Part shown: piece by piece, positions 25,111 through 33,379 of the stretch
Layout: every line of letters begins with the position of its first letter
How positions within the stretch are numbered: position 1 is the stretch's first letter
Assembly (NCBI GenBank): GCA_046733475.1
Contig: JBKPPF010000024.1
Span: 1-64,000 of the forward strand
Reading direction: 5' to 3'
DNA length: 64,000 nt
From: DATEOR01 sp046733475
Lineage (GTDB): Bacteria; Actinomycetota; Thermoleophilia; Gaiellales; Gaiellaceae
Notes under the pieces: model-generated
The model's input: only the letters and a program-made list of their open reading frames with translations
Database searches by the model: none
Told to the model about the DNA's origin: nothing
Translations under genes and position numbers: made by a program

Positions 25111-25285
25111 GCCGCCCGCCGCACCGCTACTCGTAGCGTCCCTTGTACTGGCCTCGCTCCTGCTCCTGTCGGTGACACTGATCGCCTAGAGATCCCGCTT
25201 CCTGCCGCGCTGGGTCGCATGGGTGAGCATCCCGGCCGGGATCGCGCTGGCGACGCTGCGGCCTAGGACCCGGGAGGCACTCAGA
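25111..25285 (+). pseudogene. Possible remnant of a small membrane protein, split by an in-frame TAG
   Basis: The space between the SDR and YchF-like genes has no intact gene. One plus-strand frame, however, reads as a hydrophobic helix (APLLVASLVLASLLLLSVTL), then TAG at 25187-25189, then in the same frame RSRFLPRWVAWVSIPAGIAL and a basic tail (RPRTREALRR) to TGA at 25288-25290. Two consecutive membrane-helix-like segments with Arg-rich boundaries look like a decayed two-helix protein. There is no ATG, GTG or TTG before the first helix outside the SDR gene. Chance is possible in DNA this rich in Leu/Ala/Val codons. Confidence 0.25.
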
Positions 25286-26201
25286 CGTTGAAGCGGATGT
25301 TGAGCACATCGCCGTCTTCGACCACGTAGGTCTTCCCCTCAAGACGCTGGAGGCCGCGCTTTGCGGCCTCCGCGTGCGAGCCTGCCTCGACCAGGTCGCT
25401 CCAGCGAATCACCTCGGCGCGGATGAACCCCTGCGCGATGTCGGAGTGGATGCTGGCCGCGGCATCGAAAGCCGACCGGCCGCGCTGCAGCGTCCAGGCC
25501 CGCGCTTCCTTCTCGCCGGCCGTGAAGAAAATCAGGAGCCCCGCCGCTTCGAAGACCCGCAGCGCCACGTCCTCGAGCGCCGAACGCCCGTCGCGGAACT
25601 CTGCAGCTTCCTCCTCGGGAAGCTCAGCGAGCTCCGCCTCGAGCTTCACGTCGACCCCTGATGCCCCGTTTCGGATCTCGACGAGCGGCTTCGTCGTCAG
25701 CGGTTCGAGCTCCGGCGGCAGCTCGTCTCCGTACTCGGAGAGTGACCCTCCCGCCTCGAGGTGGGCGAGGACGCGCTCCAGCTCCCCGAGCTCGGCGCGA
25801 AGGCTCGCGTCGCCGGACTTCGCCTGCTTCTGGACGCGCTCGAGGCGCCTCTCGACGTGATCGCGGTCGGCAACGAGAAGCTCGAGCTTCAACGTCTCCA
25901 GGTCGTCCGCGGGATCACGGGTACCCGACCAGTCGTCGAGGACGGCAAGCAGGGCATCGACCTGCCGCAGGTTGCCGAGAAGCTGAGCGCCCGTTCCTGG
26001 AACGTCGACCACGCGGATCGCGGCGGGAGTCACTTTCTTCGCTTTCACGACCTCGGCAAGCTGGGGCAGGCGGTCGTCCGCGATGGGCGCCATACCGACG
26101 TGCTCCTTGCCGGAGACTCCGGCCCCGGCCTGGGTGAGCGCGTTGAAGAGCGTGGTCTTGCCCGCGTTCTGCAGGCCGACGATTCCGATCTCGACCGCCA
26201 T
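25281..26201 (-). CDS. YchF/Obg-like GTPase-family protein with eroded GTP motifs
   Basis: A 306-residue relative of YchF (usually about 360). The P-loop is GLQNAGKTT (9-17) rather than GLPNVGKST. The C-terminal TGS region is well kept: FFTAGEKEARAWTLQRG, HSDIAQGFIRAEVI, and the ending EGKTYVVEDGDVLNIRFNV. Between them the G3 block, normally DVAGLVxGAxxGxGLGN, is shortened to DVPGTGAQLLGN, and the NVDE-type G4 motif is not recognisable (VEIRNGASGVD). Nucleotide binding is therefore doubtful. The ATG overlaps the stop of the ECF sigma gene by one base (TGATG), so both are made together. Confidence 0.85.
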   Translation of the reverse strand: MAVEIGIVGLQNAGKTTLFNALTQAGAGVSGKEHVGMAPIADDRLPQLAEVVKAKKVTPAAIRVVDVPGTGAQLLGNLRQVDALLAVLDDWSGTRDPADDLETLKLELLVADRDHVERRLERVQKQAKSGDASLRAELGELERVLAHLEAGGSLSEYGDELPPELEPLTTKPLVEIRNGASGVDVKLEAELAELPEEEAAEFRDGRSALEDVALRVFEAAGLLIFFTAGEKEARAWTLQRGRSAFDAAASIHSDIAQGFIRAEVIRWSDLVEAGSHAEAAKRGLQRLEGKTYVVEDGDVLNIRFNV

Positions 26202-26752
26202 CAGCCCTTCTTCACGAGCTGTCGCTGGAGCGAGCCGAGCGCACGATGCTGCAGCGACTTCACGGCGCCTTCGCTCTTGCCGAGGATCGTGCCGACCTCT
26301 GCGTTGGAGAAGTCGAAGGCGAATTTGAGCGTGAGGACCTGCTGCTGGTCCTCGGAGAGCCCCTCGATCAGCTCGAACATGCTCTCCTGTCCGATGGCGC
26401 GAAACGCTTCGTCCTCGGCCGAGCGCTCCTCACTCCCGGGCGGCTCGGGCGGCTCCTCCTCCGGCTGCCAGCGCCTCCGCGAGCGGAAATGGTCCATGGC
26501 GAGGTTGTGAGCGATGCGAAAGAGCCACGCCGAGATCGGAACCTTGCGCCACTCGAAGCGGTCGATCGACTCGATCATCTTCACGAACGTCTGGTTGGTG
26601 AGGTCCTCGGCGTCGTGCTTGTTGCCGACGCTGAGCTGGAGGTAGCTGTAGATCCGGTCGAAGTGGAGGAGGTAGAGCTCCTCGAAGGCCTCGCGGTCAC
26701 CCTGCTTCGCGCGTTCGACGAGCGCGCGCACGTCGTCGGTCTCGAGCGGCAA
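26201..26752 (-). CDS. ECF-type RNA polymerase sigma factor
   Basis: A 183-residue sigma-70 family protein with region 2 (about 27-95; FEELYLLHFDRIYSYLQ, HDAEDLTNQTFVKM, WLFRIAHNLAMDHFRSRRR) and region 4 (about 125-178; LSEDQQQVLTLKFAFDFSNA, AEVGTILGKSEGAVKSLQHR), joined by an acidic Pro-rich linker. There is no region 1 or 3. No anti-sigma gene adjoins it; instead its stop is fused to the YchF-like start. The TTG start at 26752 lies one base after the upstream small gene. The target promoters cannot be read here. Confidence 0.92.
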   Translation of the reverse strand: MPLETDDVRALVERAKQGDREAFEELYLLHFDRIYSYLQLSVGNKHDAEDLTNQTFVKMIESIDRFEWRKVPISAWLFRIAHNLAMDHFRSRRRWQPEEEPPEPPGSEERSAEDEAFRAIGQESMFELIEGLSEDQQQVLTLKFAFDFSNAEVGTILGKSEGAVKSLQHRALGSLQRQLVKKG

Positions 26753-26753
26753 G

Positions 26754-26984
26754 CTACGCCGTCGAGCCGAAGCCGATCTGCGTCTCGCGCGCGCTGCGCT
26801 TGACGTAGACGACCTTCCCGAGTGCGACCAGGAAGTTGCCTTCGAGCGCCTCGAGCTCGAAGACGGGGCCGTTGCCCGCCATCGCCTCGTGGAACGCCTT
26901 CGAGACGGCAGGACTCACGGTTCCGCCGATGATCTGACCGCCTTCGAAGGCGATCTCGAGCCGGATCTGATCGTTCTCAGCCAC
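26754..26984 (-). CDS. Small DUF3107-like protein
   Basis: A 76-residue protein of beta-rich pattern (IRLEIAFEGGQIIGGTVS, FELEALEGNFLVALGKVVYV) ending KRSARETQIGFGSTA. The ending and size resemble actinobacterial DUF3107 proteins, whose function is unknown; the match is from memory of the pattern and is moderate. GTG 26984 is preferred over TTG 26987 because GGAGGTGA lies six bases before it, inside the end of the epimerase gene. The sigma factor gene follows one base after its TAG. Confidence 0.7.
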   Translation of the reverse strand: MAENDQIRLEIAFEGGQIIGGTVSPAVSKAFHEAMAGNGPVFELEALEGNFLVALGKVVYVKRSARETQIGFGSTA

Positions 26985-27378
26985 CAATCACCTCCACGAG
27001 CACTCCGTGCACGGAGTCCGGATGGACGAAGGAGACAGCGTGGCCGTCGAGCCCTGTGCGGGGCTCCGGGTCGATCACGTCGGCGCCGGCCGCAACGAGC
27101 TCACCGACGGCTGCCGCGACATCGCTGACCTCGTACGCGACGTGGTGCATCCCCGGGCCGCGCCTGGCGAGAAAGCGCCCGACCGGCGTATCCGCCGCGA
27201 GCGCGCTCATGAGCTCGACCCGGCCGGATCCCAGGCGCAGATACGCGGCCTCGACGCCCTGGTCCTCCATGCGCCCGCGCAGCTCGACCTCCGCGCCGAA
27301 AAGACGCTGGTACGTCCCGACGGCCTCGTCGAGGTCGGAGACGGCGAATGCGACGTGATGGACGGAGCGGACGTCCAC
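26977..27378 (-). CDS. mce: Methylmalonyl-CoA epimerase (VOC superfamily)
   Basis: A 133-residue protein built of two VOC beta-alpha-beta-beta-beta units. The metal ligands lie in SVHHVAFAVSDL near the N-terminus, GMHHVAYEVSD in the middle and VLVEVIGG at the end, as in methylmalonyl-CoA epimerase. It interconverts (2R)- and (2S)-methylmalonyl-CoA in propionate and branched-chain metabolism. Length and order of motifs fit the family better than glyoxalase I. The start is GTG 27378; 47 bases separate it from ftsH upstream. No mutase gene is in the window. Confidence 0.9.
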   Translation of the reverse strand: MDVRSVHHVAFAVSDLDEAVGTYQRLFGAEVELRGRMEDQGVEAAYLRLGSGRVELMSALAADTPVGRFLARRGPGMHHVAYEVSDVAAAVGELVAAGADVIDPEPRTGLDGHAVSFVHPDSVHGVLVEVIGG

Positions 27379-27425
27379 GCCCCGATCCTATCGGGCGGGA
27401 GGACGTGCCAGGGTGAGGCCGCTTC

Positions 27426-28958
27426 CTAGTTGGACTCGGCCTGGGAGATGACCTGCGGCGTGCCGACACGCTCGGACGCGTCCGACTCGGGCCCCACGTC
27501 GACGAGCAGCGCCTCGAGCTCGGGACGCATGAGCGTCTCCTTCTCGAGCAGCGCCGCGGCCAGGATGTCCAGGGAACGGCGGTGCTTCGTGAGCAGGCGA
27601 ACGGCTTCCTCGAAGGCATGGTCGCAGAGGCGAGCCTGCTCCTCGTCGCGCACGCGCTTCGTGTGCTCGGACAGCGCGTAGTTGTCTGCACGCATGGTCC
27701 GCGACGACACCTCGTCGCCCATTCCGAACTCGAAGATCATCTCGCGGGCGAGATCGGTGACGCGCTCGAGATCGTTGGCGGCTCCGTTCGTCACGGCGCC
27801 GAAGACGATCTGCTCGGCGGCACGACCCGAGAGCAGCACCTTCATCAGGTCGAGGAGCTCCTCCTTCGTGTGGAGGTAGCGGTCCTCCTGCGGCGTGTTC
27901 AGCGTGTATCCGAGGGCACGTCCGCGCGAGACGATCGTCACCTTCTGGACGGCCTGCGGGCTGCCGACCAGATGTGACATGAGTGCGTGCCCGCCCTCGT
28001 GGTAGGCGAGGATGCGCTTCTCCTTCTCGGTGACGACGCGGCGCTGCTGGAGGCCGGCGACGACGCGCTCCATGGCGTTCTCGAAGTCGACCTGGCGAAT
28101 GTGACCGAGCTCCGCGCGGCCCGCGAAGATGGCTGCCTCGTTGCAGATGTTTGCGAGGTCGGCCCCGGTGAGGCCCGCGGTCTGGCGCGCGATTATCTCG
28201 AGGTCGACGTCGGGCGCCATCGGCTTCCCGCGGGTGTGCACCTTGAGGATCGCTTCGCGGCCCGCGAGGTCGGGCGGCGCGACGAGCACCTGCCGGTCGA
28301 ACCGGCCGGGGCGAAGGAGCGCAGGATCGAGGTCCTCGAGCCTGTTGGACGCGCCGATGATGACCACGCCGTCAGGGCCGCGGAAGCCATCGAGCTCGAC
28401 GAGGAGCTGGTTCAGGGTCTGATCGTGCTCGCGGTTGAAGCTCGTGCCGCTGCGGCGCATGCCGACCGCGTCGAGCTCGTCGATGAAGACGATCGCGGGC
28501 GCGTTCTTGCGCGCCTTGTCGAAGAGCTTGCGAATGCGTGCGGCGCCGAGGCCGGCGAACATCTCGACGAACGCGGAGGCGCTCTGCGAGTAGAAGGTCG
28601 CGCCCGAGGCGTGGGCGACCGCCTTGGCAAGCAGCGTCTTCCCGGTCCCGGGTGGCCCGTAGATGAGAATCCCCTTCGGGACGCGGGCTCCGAGGACGGA
28701 GAAGCGCTTCGGGTTCTGGAGGAAGTCGACGACCTCCTGAAGCTCGGCAGCGGCCTCGTCGACGCCGGCGATGTCTTCCCAGCCGACGGCAGACTTCGAG
28801 TCCGGCTCGACCTCCGTCGGCTTCACGCGCGGCATGAACGCGAGCATCCGCCAGAAGAAGTAGACGAGAAGCCCGAGGAAGATCAAGGGCAGCCAGGTGA
28901 ACAGCTGGTCCTTGAGGTAACTCAGAAAGTCCAAGATCAGCTCCACCCCGACCCTCAT
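27426..28958 (-). CDS. ftsH: Short FtsH-type membrane AAA zinc metalloprotease
   Basis: A 510-residue ATP-dependent protease. Visible are one membrane helix (about 22-43), Walker A GPPGTGKTLLAKA, Walker B IVFIDELDAVG, the second region of homology (GASNRLEDLDPALLRPGRFD), and the zinc site HEGGH in LAYHEGGHALMSHL. FtsH proteins usually have 600-650 residues with two helices and a periplasmic domain between them; this copy lacks that domain and the second helix. The ATG at 28958 gives the helix at the very N-terminus; the frame is open further upstream only across the neighbouring gene. It lies 20 bases after the nicotinate-PRTase-like gene. Confidence 0.93.
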   Translation of the reverse strand: MRVGVELILDFLSYLKDQLFTWLPLIFLGLLVYFFWRMLAFMPRVKPTEVEPDSKSAVGWEDIAGVDEAAAELQEVVDFLQNPKRFSVLGARVPKGILIYGPPGTGKTLLAKAVAHASGATFYSQSASAFVEMFAGLGAARIRKLFDKARKNAPAIVFIDELDAVGMRRSGTSFNREHDQTLNQLLVELDGFRGPDGVVIIGASNRLEDLDPALLRPGRFDRQVLVAPPDLAGREAILKVHTRGKPMAPDVDLEIIARQTAGLTGADLANICNEAAIFAGRAELGHIRQVDFENAMERVVAGLQQRRVVTEKEKRILAYHEGGHALMSHLVGSPQAVQKVTIVSRGRALGYTLNTPQEDRYLHTKEELLDLMKVLLSGRAAEQIVFGAVTNGAANDLERVTDLAREMIFEFGMGDEVSSRTMRADNYALSEHTKRVRDEEQARLCDHAFEEAVRLLTKHRRSLDILAAALLEKETLMRPELEALLVDVGPESDASERVGTPQVISQAESN

Positions 28959-28978
28959 CGGCCGCAGGCTTGAAAACC

Positions 28979-30073
28979 TTAAACGACGATTTCGAGCCGC
29001 TCGTTCGGTCTGTAGCGACGCCCGACCTTCGCGGACGGGAGGCCATCCGTGAGGACGACGTCGCCGGTGAAGTCGTTTTGCCCGCGGATGAGGGCCGAGC
29101 CCACTCCGTACGAGTCGACGGGCACGCCGCGCTCCTCGAAGTACCGGATCTTCTCCGCGTCGAAGCCGCCCGAGGCGACGATCTTGATCCGCTCGAACCC
29201 GGCCTCGTCGAGGGCGTTCCTGACCTTCCAGACTAGGCGCTCGTTCACTCCGGTCGGCTTGAAGTCGCCCATCTCCTCCCAGAGCGAGCGGTCGACGAGG
29301 GTCTCGGACGTGTCGAGACGCACTCCCCAGAGCCGGTCGCCGAGCGCACGCGCGACCTCGAGCGCAGTCTCGACGGAGTTGTTCTCGAAATCGACGAGCA
29401 CGGTGACGTTGATGTCGGGCGACTCGCGGGCAGCCCATTCGGCGAACTTCGTCGCCGCGAGCACCGTGTTGCCGCCGTACGCCGAGATGAGCGCATGGGG
29501 GACTGTGCCGACGCCCCTTCCGCCCCACCAGGAGGCCTGGGCGTCCGTGGTCATCCCGATCGGAAAGTCGATGCTCGCACCAGCAACGTGGGCGGCGTAT
29601 CCGTCACCGGTCTGGATGCTGTGGTGGTCGTGGCGCGCGGGCATGAAGATGATTGGCTTCCTGTTCGCGGCCTCGATGACACCGCGCGTGTTCGTGGAGA
29701 CGAGGGTGCGGCGCGCCAGGACTCCCAAGTAGACGGTCTCGAGGTGCGCGAAGAGCGTGAAGTCGCCCTCGATCGTCATCACCGTCTCGCGGGGCGCGAC
29801 CTCGTCGCCGTCGTACAGGGCGTGGACGGTCAGCGCCTCCCAGTCGTGCGAGCAAAGCTTGAGAACGGCCAGCGCCTCGTCCATTCCGCCGAGCACGGCT
29901 TCGTTCTTCTGGAAGACCTGCATGACGACGCGCGGGTGCCGGCCGTCCGCGAGCAGCGTGTCGCGGGCGTGGTTGAAGTAGGCGTCCGTGTACCAACCCT
30001 CCCGCATCTTCTCGACGGGAAGGTCGAAGATCTCAGGTGGGAGGCGGTTCCTCCGCTGCTCCGTTATCGCCAT
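28979..30073 (-). CDS. Nicotinate phosphoribosyltransferase-like enzyme
   Basis: A 364-residue type II phosphoribosyltransferase. The barrel shows STNTRGVIEAANRKPIIF, GGRGVGTVPHALISAYGGNT, VDFENNSVETALEVA, GVRLDTSETL, KIVASGGFDAEKI and YGVGSALIRGQNDFTGDVV. Members join nicotinate (or quinolinate) and PRPP to make the NAD precursor mononucleotide. Its length is below PncB (about 400-440) and above NadC (about 280), close to the archaeal/actinobacterial short nicotinate PRTases. It follows DUF1385 with a 41-base overlap. The start is ATG 30073. Confidence 0.82.
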   Translation of the reverse strand: MAITEQRRNRLPPEIFDLPVEKMREGWYTDAYFNHARDTLLADGRHPRVVMQVFQKNEAVLGGMDEALAVLKLCSHDWEALTVHALYDGDEVAPRETVMTIEGDFTLFAHLETVYLGVLARRTLVSTNTRGVIEAANRKPIIFMPARHDHHSIQTGDGYAAHVAGASIDFPIGMTTDAQASWWGGRGVGTVPHALISAYGGNTVLAATKFAEWAARESPDINVTVLVDFENNSVETALEVARALGDRLWGVRLDTSETLVDRSLWEEMGDFKPTGVNERLVWKVRNALDEAGFERIKIVASGGFDAEKIRYFEERGVPVDSYGVGSALIRGQNDFTGDVVLTDGLPSAKVGRRYRPNERLEIVV

Positions 30074-30848
30074 TTGCAGCGGATTCTAGGCGGACGCATT
30101 CGTCCAGAGCGACGTTCGCGACCTCGAGCTGCTCGGGCGTGGGCTCGGCCGTGACAAAGCGGTGCTGGAGCTCGTGGCCAGGCAGCGCGAGTGCGCGCGC
30201 GATCGGGTTCTTCTCGTTCTGCACCATCCAGGAGAAGAGCTCCACCGACGCCGCGAGCGCGCCGACGCCGGCCGCCGCGCGAACAGCGGGACGCAGAGAG
30301 GACGGCGCCCGCGTCGACAGCGCATTTCCGACAGCAGAGGTGAGGAGAAGCGGTCCGAGTAGGTGCGAGCCGCAGCGCTCGTGCTCCTTCGCGCGTTCCT
30401 CGCCGTGCTCGTATGTCCCGATAGAGATGTGCTCGGCTCCGTGGTAGGAGGCGAGGTTCGAGCCGCGCATCGCAACTGCGGCCGGGCCGACGGCCAGGGC
30501 GGCCGCGAGGATTTCCTGCGCAGCCATTGAGAGCTTGCTGCCGCGGACGAGGCGAACCGCAGCCGCACTCCCGACCATGGCCGCCATCACCGCGGGGCGC
30601 TGGAACGGAAGCTGGGCCGCGGGAAGGCGGCGCCGGATCTCGGGCAGCAGCGCAAAGATCTCCGCCATCCGCGCAGGGCCCCGGATCAGGCGATTCTCGA
30701 TCTCGGAGGCGCGCAGCGGCTTGAGCCCGGAGGCCACCTCTACGCCGCCGTCCTCGAGGCGGACCGCGCAGGCCCAGTAGCGGGGCCCGTGCACGAGGAC
30801 CCCGTTGGCGAGAGCCATCCCCCCGAGCCGAATCTTGTCCCTGCTCAC
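30033..30848 (-). CDS. DUF1385 (YqhQ-like) membrane-associated protein
   Basis: A 271-residue protein matching DUF1385: KIRLGGMALANGVLVHGPRY at the start, several hydrophobic stretches between about 85 and 225, the conserved SNLASYHGAEHISIGTYEHG motif, and LALPGHELQHRFVTAEPTPE near the end. The His/Glu-rich YHGAEH and GHELQ motifs suggest a metal site; the biological role is unknown. GTG 30848 overlaps the M20 peptidase stop (GTGA). The protein ends in a Glu/Pro tail lying over the start of the next gene. Confidence 0.85.
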   Translation of the reverse strand: MSRDKIRLGGMALANGVLVHGPRYWACAVRLEDGGVEVASGLKPLRASEIENRLIRGPARMAEIFALLPEIRRRLPAAQLPFQRPAVMAAMVGSAAAVRLVRGSKLSMAAQEILAAALAVGPAAVAMRGSNLASYHGAEHISIGTYEHGEERAKEHERCGSHLLGPLLLTSAVGNALSTRAPSSLRPAVRAAAGVGALAASVELFSWMVQNEKNPIARALALPGHELQHRFVTAEPTPEQLEVANVALDECVRLESAANGDNGAAEEPPPT

Positions 30849-32113
30849 TCTCCGAGTGTACGTGCCACGTGCATGAGAAAGCGGGTTCCAAGCTCCAGGT
30901 CGTCCACCGGGATCCGCTCGTCGGCTGAGTGGATCAGCGCAGCCGCAACGTCGGAGTCCATCGCCCGCATGGGGAAGAACCCGTAACAGACCGTCCCGAA
31001 AGCCGAGCGCATGAAGTGGCTGTCGGTGAACCCGGCGTTCACGATGGGAGCGAGCACGGCTCCAGGCTCCAACGACTCGACGAAGCTCTCGATCGCACGC
31101 CACAGGGGAGTGTCGAGAGGCGAGGCCGTGCCGCCGACGCCCTCGACCCAGACGAAGTCGTAGTTCTCCTCGCCGAGCACCGCCCGGATCTCGGCCTCCG
31201 CCTCGGCCTGCGTCTCGCCCGGCAGCAGACGGCAGTCGCAGACGACCGTGCAGAGCGCTGGAATGACGTTCGTCTGCTTGGACGCCTCGATGATCGTCGG
31301 CGAGATCGCGTGCGAGAGCATCGGCTCGACGACCGCGCGGAGCGGCTGCTCGAGCTCGGCGAGGTCGCTCGTGCCCACGAGCCGGAGGAAGGCCTCGGCC
31401 TCTGGAAGCGCCCGGGTCTTCGGCTTGTACTCCGCCAGCCGCTGAATGAGCCGCGCCGCCCGCACGAGTGCGTTGTCCGCGATCCCCGGCATGGACGCGT
31501 GCCCGCTGCGGCCGTGCACGCGGAGGACGAACGGCGAGCTCATCTTCTCTGCGGTCCCGCACAGGTACGCCGGGCGCCCGTTGATGACCAGCCGGTCGCC
31601 ACCGCCCTCGTTCACGCAGTAGTCGGCGCGGACCGCGTCCGGATGGTTGTCGCAGAGCCAGGAGAGTCCGAAGTCCTCGCCGACCTCCTCGTCGGCAGAG
31701 GCGACGAAGATCAGGTCGCCGGCCGGTACGAAGTCTTCCCGGGCCAACGCGGCGACGGCGACGGCCGCGGCCGCGACGTGGCTCTTCATGTCGAGGGCTC
31801 CGCGCCCCCAGATCTCCCCGTCACGAAGCTCGCCCGACCACGGGTCCAGGGTCCACTCCTCCGGATCGGCGCGCACCGTGTCCGTATGCGAGATGAGCGC
31901 GAGTGTCGGGCCGCCGCGGCCCGGAATCCGCGCGACGAGATTCGCCCGCTCGGGCGCCTTGGCATAGAGCTCGCATTCGACTCCTGCGTCTTCGAGATAC
32001 GCGCGGAGGAGCTCGGCTGCGAGCGTCTCGTTCCCCGGCGGGTTGACCGTGTTGGCGCGCAGAAGCCCCTGCAGGAGCTCCGTCGCCTCGTCGCGCACCG
32101 GGACCGTGGCCAT
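30845..32113 (-). CDS. M20 family metallopeptidase (ArgE/DapE-like)
   Basis: A 422-residue dinuclear-zinc amidohydrolase. Motifs: ALISHTDTV with the first His and Asp, GRGALDMKSHVAAA with the bridging Asp, SADEEVGEDFG with the catalytic Glu pair, GRSGHASMPGIADNAL in the dimerisation domain, and a late FTDSHFMR with the last His. Such enzymes remove an acyl group from a small amide or cleave dipeptides; the substrate is open. The start is ATG 32113, divergent from rarA with 21 bases between. It opens a minus-strand unit running through DUF1385 to the YchF-like gene. Confidence 0.9.
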   Translation of the reverse strand: MATVPVRDEATELLQGLLRANTVNPPGNETLAAELLRAYLEDAGVECELYAKAPERANLVARIPGRGGPTLALISHTDTVRADPEEWTLDPWSGELRDGEIWGRGALDMKSHVAAAAVAVAALAREDFVPAGDLIFVASADEEVGEDFGLSWLCDNHPDAVRADYCVNEGGGDRLVINGRPAYLCGTAEKMSSPFVLRVHGRSGHASMPGIADNALVRAARLIQRLAEYKPKTRALPEAEAFLRLVGTSDLAELEQPLRAVVEPMLSHAISPTIIEASKQTNVIPALCTVVCDCRLLPGETQAEAEAEIRAVLGEENYDFVWVEGVGGTASPLDTPLWRAIESFVESLEPGAVLAPIVNAGFTDSHFMRSAFGTVCYGFFPMRAMDSDVAAALIHSADERIPVDDLELGTRFLMHVARTLGE

Positions 32114-32134
32114 CGCGTGAGCATACTTCCCACC

Positions 32135-33379
32135 GTGAGCGATCTCTTCTCCGATGCGGCGCGTGGGCGACTCGACGACTTCGCGCCTCTCGCCACCCGC
32201 CTGCGGCCGCGAAAGCTCGACGACTTCGTCGGCCAGGAGCACGTCGTCGGGCAGGGCTCGGCGCTCGCCCTCGCGATCGCCGCGGACCGCATCGGGTCGG
32301 CGATCTTCTACGGGCCGCCCGGAAGCGGGAAGACGACGCTGGCCCGAATCGTCGCCGAGACCACCGGCGCGGACTTCGAGGAGCTCTCCGCGGTCTCGGC
32401 CTCGGTCTCCGATGTACGCGCCGTTCTCCAGCGTGCGACCGAGCGTCTCGGGACGAGCGGCACGCGAACGATTCTCTTCCTCGACGAGATTCACCGCTTC
32501 AACAAGGCGCAGCAGGACGCCCTTCTGCCTGCCGTGGAATCGGGGCTCATCACGCTGATCGGCGCGACAACGGAGAATCCGTACTTCGAGGTCAACTCGG
32601 CGCTCCTCTCGCGCTCGCAGATCTACGAGCTCGAGCCTCTGTCGGACGGGGACCTGGAGATCATCGTCCGCCGGGGAGCCGAGCACCTCGGCGTCGAGCT
32701 CCCGGATGACCTCGTGGCACTCGTAGCCCGCCGGGCCGGCGGTGACGCGCGCGCGGCGCTCAACACGCTCGAGCTCGCGGCCCAGACGGCCGGGGCCGAA
32801 GGAGTCACGCTCGAAGAGCGCCACGTTGAGGACGCAGCGCGGCGCCGCCCTGTGGTGTACGACAAGGGCGGGGATGCCCATTACGACTTCACGTCCGCGT
32901 TCATCAAGGCGATCCGCGGGTCCGACCCCGACGCCGCCCTCTACTACCTCGCTTCCATGCTCGAAGGCGGCGAGGACCCGCGCTTCATCGCGCGGCGCCT
33001 GATCGTGCACGCGTCCGAGGACATCGGCATGGCGGACTCCCAGGCGCTTCTCGTCGCCGCGGCGGCGGCGCAGGCGGTCGAGCACGTCGGCCTGCCCGAA
33101 GCCCGGCTCAACCTGGCGCACGCGACCATCTACCTCGCGCGGGCGCCGAAGTCGAACAACGTGATCAAGGCGATCGGCGCGGCCTCCCAGGATGTGCGCG
33201 AGCACGGCGCTCTCCAGCCCCCGAAGGCGCTTCGCGACGCCCACTACCCGGGCGCGAAGAAGCTCGGTCACGGGCAGGGTTACGTGTACCCGCCCAACGA
33301 CCCGTCCGGCTACGACGTCGACTACCTTCCGGAGGAGCTCAAAGGCCGCACGTACTACGAGCCCGAGGAAGGCGCGTGA
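32135..33379 (+). CDS. rarA: Replication-associated recombination protein RarA (MgsA/WRNIP1 family ATPase)
   Basis: A 414-residue AAA+ ATPase of the clamp-loader clade. It shows TRLRPRKLDDFVGQEHVV, Walker A GPPGSGKTT, Walker B ILFLDEIHRFNKAQQDALLP, the sensor TLIGATTENPYFEVNSALLS, and the C-terminal tetramerisation block (IARRLIVHASEDIGMAD, LAHATIYLARAPKSN, KLGHGQGYVYP). It acts at stalled replication forks. GTG 32135 starts just before the conserved DLFSDAA segment. The alpha/beta hydrolase gene overlaps its stop by four bases. Confidence 0.95.
   Translation: MSDLFSDAARGRLDDFAPLATRLRPRKLDDFVGQEHVVGQGSALALAIAADRIGSAIFYGPPGSGKTTLARIVAETTGADFEELSAVSASVSDVRAVLQRATERLGTSGTRTILFLDEIHRFNKAQQDALLPAVESGLITLIGATTENPYFEVNSALLSRSQIYELEPLSDGDLEIIVRRGAEHLGVELPDDLVALVARRAGGDARAALNTLELAAQTAGAEGVTLEERHVEDAARRRPVVYDKGGDAHYDFTSAFIKAIRGSDPDAALYYLASMLEGGEDPRFIARRLIVHASEDIGMADSQALLVAAAAAQAVEHVGLPEARLNLAHATIYLARAPKSNNVIKAIGAASQDVREHGALQPPKALRDAHYPGAKKLGHGQGYVYPPNDPSGYDVDYLPEELKGRTYYEPEEGA

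Noticed and set aside
28959..29528. An N-terminal extension of FtsH that might restore the missing periplasmic domain
   Set aside because: The extension is Arg-rich, without hydrophobic segments, and overlaps the nicotinate-PRTase-like gene in another frame.
30929..32134. The open plus-strand frame that extends rarA upstream by about 400 codons
   Set aside because: It runs antisense over the M20 peptidase gene and has no domain; the RarA domain begins right after GTG 32135.
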